Shown: piece by piece, positions 62,137-64,000 of the stretch | Numbering within the stretch: the first letter of the stretch is position 1 | Layout of the letters: every line of letters starts with the position of its first letter | Origin: Paenibacillus sp. sptzw28 | Lineage (GTDB): Bacteria; Bacillota; Bacilli; Paenibacillales; Paenibacillaceae | Assembly (NCBI RefSeq): GCF_019550795.1 | Contig: NZ_CP080545.1 | Coordinates: 4,808,001-4,872,000 of the forward strand | Direction: 5' to 3' | DNA length: 64,000 nucleotides | Made by a program: the position numbers and the translations under genes | The notes under the pieces: model-generated | Seen by the model: the letters and a program-made list of their open reading frames with translations, nothing else | Databases searched by the model: none | What the model was told of the DNA's origin: nothing

Positions 62137-62811
62137 CTATTGCGGCCGTGTATTCACTTCAAAAATCCACATCTTCCCATACTTGTCGATGCCGAAATCA
62201 TAGCCAAGCTGTCCGATTCCCGGAAACCGGCTTTCGAGCAGATGTGTGGATAACCGGGTTAAATTCCGCATCTCCCGCTTTTTTCGGGCAACGGCGCCTG
62301 CGGAAATCGATCGGCTTATGCCCTGCGAGCCGGTTAATTGCTGCCCGCCGCGGCACAGGTTGGTGACAAACAAACCCGGACGCGCAAGCCTGCCTACAAT
62401 AGCCGTGATAGCCCATGATCCATCCGCTTGCTTCACATGCTTCACCCGGTAATCAATCGGCCTTCCCCCGATTGTGGCCAGCCGTATTCCTTTCTGGATC
62501 AAATACCGGCGTCCTTTACGCAGCGCATTGAGAGATCGGTAGAGTCCGCCGAAGCCTGCAAAATGTCTTGCCTTCGCATAATAGGTATATTGGTAGCCTC
62601 CTCCTCCCTTCGACACTTTAATTACGCCGTGGCCGCCCGCTCCGCGAACAGGCTTAATGACGACCATACCGTGCACATTCAGCATACTCCGCAAGTTATC
62701 GGAGGAGAACATCCGCGTCGGCGGAATATGCGGCGCGATTTGCGGATGTGATAACAGCACAGCAGTCTTGGCCCATTTGCTGGCAAGTTGTCTTCCCTGG
62801 TGTTCACCCAT
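62137..62811 (-). CDS. YheC/YheD-type endospore coat-associated protein (ATP-grasp fold)
   Basis: 224 residues. The ATP-grasp-like core is visible: MVVIKPVRGAGGHGVIKVSK, YLIQKGIRL, PIDYRVKHVKQADGSW, and the C-terminal DFGIDKYGKMWIFEVNTRPQ. Similar proteins are annotated as spore coat-associated YheC/D; the reaction is unknown. It is shorter than the 360-450 residues of full YheC/D, lacking the N-terminal part. The ATG at 62811 has AAGGGGAAG upstream. Upstream 62812-63198 holds no gene I can support. Confidence 0.75.
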   Translation of the reverse strand: MGEHQGRQLASKWAKTAVLLSHPQIAPHIPPTRMFSSDNLRSMLNVHGMVVIKPVRGAGGHGVIKVSKGGGGYQYTYYAKARHFAGFGGLYRSLNALRKGRRYLIQKGIRLATIGGRPIDYRVKHVKQADGSWAITAIVGRLARPGLFVTNLCRGGQQLTGSQGISRSISAGAVARKKREMRNLTRLSTHLLESRFPGIGQLGYDFGIDKYGKMWIFEVNTRPQ

Positions 62812-63198
62812 CAAAGTCTTCCCCTTTCTGCAGCAATCTTCTAACAGAATATGCATCAAAGATATATATCTCTTGGATGTTTGAACGGGTCGACTAGCCT
62901 TATTTAATAGACCTGATAGAGGCGGGGGTGATTTAATCCCTTCCGGCCCGCTTGTCAGCGTCTCGTACCAGTCATTTTGACCGAGCTAGGCCTGCTCCAT
63001 TCGGTGCTTGTCCCCATCCTTCTTTTCCCGATTCATTGCACTTATCCTAATGGCCGCAATTGTCATATGACCAGTGATTGCCGTCATGAATGTTGTCATG
63101 CTATGGACCGAAAAATGATGACTGGCCGAACAGCGGCTTTTCAGTATAATAGAGGCACGAGCAGCAAAGAGACCGAAAAGACAGTTAAGAGCAAACCT

Positions 63199-63675
63199 AT
63201 GACGATCAAAATCATTATCGCGGACGACCAAACGTTAATGCGGGACGGACTGCAAACGATCGTCCAGCTGGAAGACGACATGACAGTTGCCGCAACGGCC
63301 GAGAACGGAGCGGAGGCATATGAGCTGGTCGGTGTCCATCAGCCGGACCTGGTGTTGATGGAGGAGATGGTTGGCCGCCGGACAACCGAGCTCCAGGAAG
63401 CTCATCTGCAGCTCACCGAGTCGCTGAGGGACTCGGCGGAAGCGATGACAGCGGCTTTAGTCATGGAAGAAAGGCAGAGAATCGCATATACGATTCACGA
63501 TACAGTAGGCCACACGCTTACGGCGACGATCGTCCAGATGGAAGCCGCTAAGCGGTTGATGAAAATAAAAAAATTTTTATTTCTTCACCTGACGTTTTGG
63601 TTTAACTATAATAAGGGTACCGGATTACATAGAGACCAACGTATCCGTGATCGGTTCCTTACCACTAAAAATTGA
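63199..63675 (+). pseudogene. Chimeric remnant: response-regulator N-terminus joined to a kinase fragment
   Basis: Begins as a NarL-type receiver (MTIKIIIADDQTLMRDGLQT ... HQPDLVLM), breaks exactly where the phospho-acceptor Asp should follow, and continues as the dimerisation part of a HisKA_3 kinase (EEMVGRRTTELQEAHLQLTE ... MEERQRIAYTIHDTVGHTLT). It stops soon after KRLM, without HATPase, in an unrelated tail to 63675. Most likely a deletion relic of a two-component operon. The SD is weak. A TATAAT at 63140 may be the old promoter. Confidence 0.7.
63584..63612 (+). promoter_or_regulatory. Promoter of the aldo/keto reductase gene
   Basis: TTCACC, 17 bases, TATAAT, about 78 bases before the GTG. 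It lies within the tail of the chimeric remnant. Confidence 0.5.
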
Positions 63676-63690
63676 AGGAGTGATCGCATC

Positions 63691-64000
63691 GTGAAGGTTC
63701 GCCACTTGGGCAAGAACGGCCCTGAAATTTCCGTCATCGGTTTCGGTTCATGGGCTATAGGCGGCGGAGGCTGGGCCAGTGCCTGGGGAAGCCAGGACGA
63801 CCAATTATCGATCGAGAGCATCCGCGCGGCGCTGGATGCTGGAATAACATTTTACGATACAGCCGCCATCTACGGCCTGGGACATTCTGAGGAAGTGCTT
63901 GGCAGAGCTTTGAAAGGCGATCGCCACAAAGTGGTTGTCGCGACAAAATGCGGATTGGTCTGGGATGAGAATCAGACGATCAGCCGAAGCGGTGCATATG
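63691..64000 (+). CDS. Aldo/keto reductase (C-terminus beyond the window)
   Basis: NAD(P)H-dependent oxidoreductase with TIM-barrel fold. 103 residues are visible: VRHLGKNGPEISVIGFGSWAIGG, then ITFYDTAAIYGLGHSEEVLGRAL with the catalytic Asp and Tyr, and VVVATKCGLVW with the catalytic Lys. GTG start with GGAGTG eight bases upstream. Substrate cannot be told. Confidence 0.9.
   Translation, partial: MKVRHLGKNGPEISVIGFGSWAIGGGGWASAWGSQDDQLSIESIRAALDAGITFYDTAAIYGLGHSEEVLGRALKGDRHKVVVATKCGLVWDENQTISRSGAY

Noticed and set aside
62860..63198. A gene between yheC/D and the chimeric remnant
   Set aside because: Open frames exist but show no SD, no codon signature and no recognisable domain; left as intergenic debris.

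Overview
The window looks like chromosomal DNA of a spore-forming Bacillota close to Paenibacillus or Cohnella. Evidence: B. subtilis-type gene pairs (thrS-ytxC, dnaB-dnaI, yumB/yumC), Sda, YheC/D, YqzM, YugN, YuiB, an Atg22-type MFS protein and an HxlR regulator; strong GGAGG-type Shine-Dalgarno sites; sigma-A promoters; T-box, SAM-I and c-di-AMP leader RNAs; and roughly 50% GC. I see no transposase, phage, CRISPR, rRNA or tRNA gene. The window is mostly core metabolism with two pseudogene scars.

Layout. 1-9.6 kb: serC (cut by the window edge), a beta-type glutamine synthetase with a GlnR/TnrA box, aroF, a DUF2062 protein, ispH, an OmpR-type two-component system beside an htrA protease, and yugN. 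9.6-15.3 kb: liaFSR envelope-stress operon, a wrecked ammonium-transporter gene, a small coiled-coil protein, an orphan ECF sigma factor and a 3D-domain protein. 15.3-19.4 kb: thrS behind a Thr T-box, and ytxC; each of these genes is preceded by a tandem array of hairpin repeats. 19.4-25.5 kb: diguanylate cyclase, mqnC (futalosine menaquinone pathway) and a methionine operon metA-metI-patB under a SAM-I riboswitch. 25.5-35 kb: corA with a possible leader peptide, MFS, LysR-hisJ, CDF metal efflux, EamA, DUF695/RraB-like, HxlR and a second-type citrate synthase. 35-43.4 kb: sdhCAB with a divergent LysR regulator; ktrB-ktrA-antiporter under a c-di-AMP riboswitch. 43.4-49 kb: CPBP protease, uvrC, yqzM, a self-contained small transcription unit and an rsgA-type GTPase. 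49-53.5 kb: sulfate uptake operon sbp-cysT-cysW-cysA-yezD. 53.5-64 kb: dnaB-dnaI, an alpha/beta hydrolase, yuiB, hemQ, ndh with a Rex box, yumC, a Cys-rich small protein behind an SD-masking hairpin, sda with a DnaA-box cluster, yheC/D, a response-regulator/kinase chimera and an aldo/keto reductase cut by the window end.

How parts work together. Respiration is represented by mqnC (menaquinone), sdhCAB, NDH-2 and hemQ (heme), with redox input through Rex. Sulfur flow runs from sulfate import through homoserine acetylation to cystathionine and homocysteine. K+ uptake and an Na+(K+)/H+ antiporter share one c-di-AMP-sensing leader. Replication state is linked to sporulation by the DnaA boxes at sda.

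The least explained structures are the two hairpin-repeat arrays that share one core and abut the Shine-Dalgarno sites of thrS and ytxC, the orphan small transcription unit at 47.5 kb, and the SD-sequestering hairpin at 61.4 kb.
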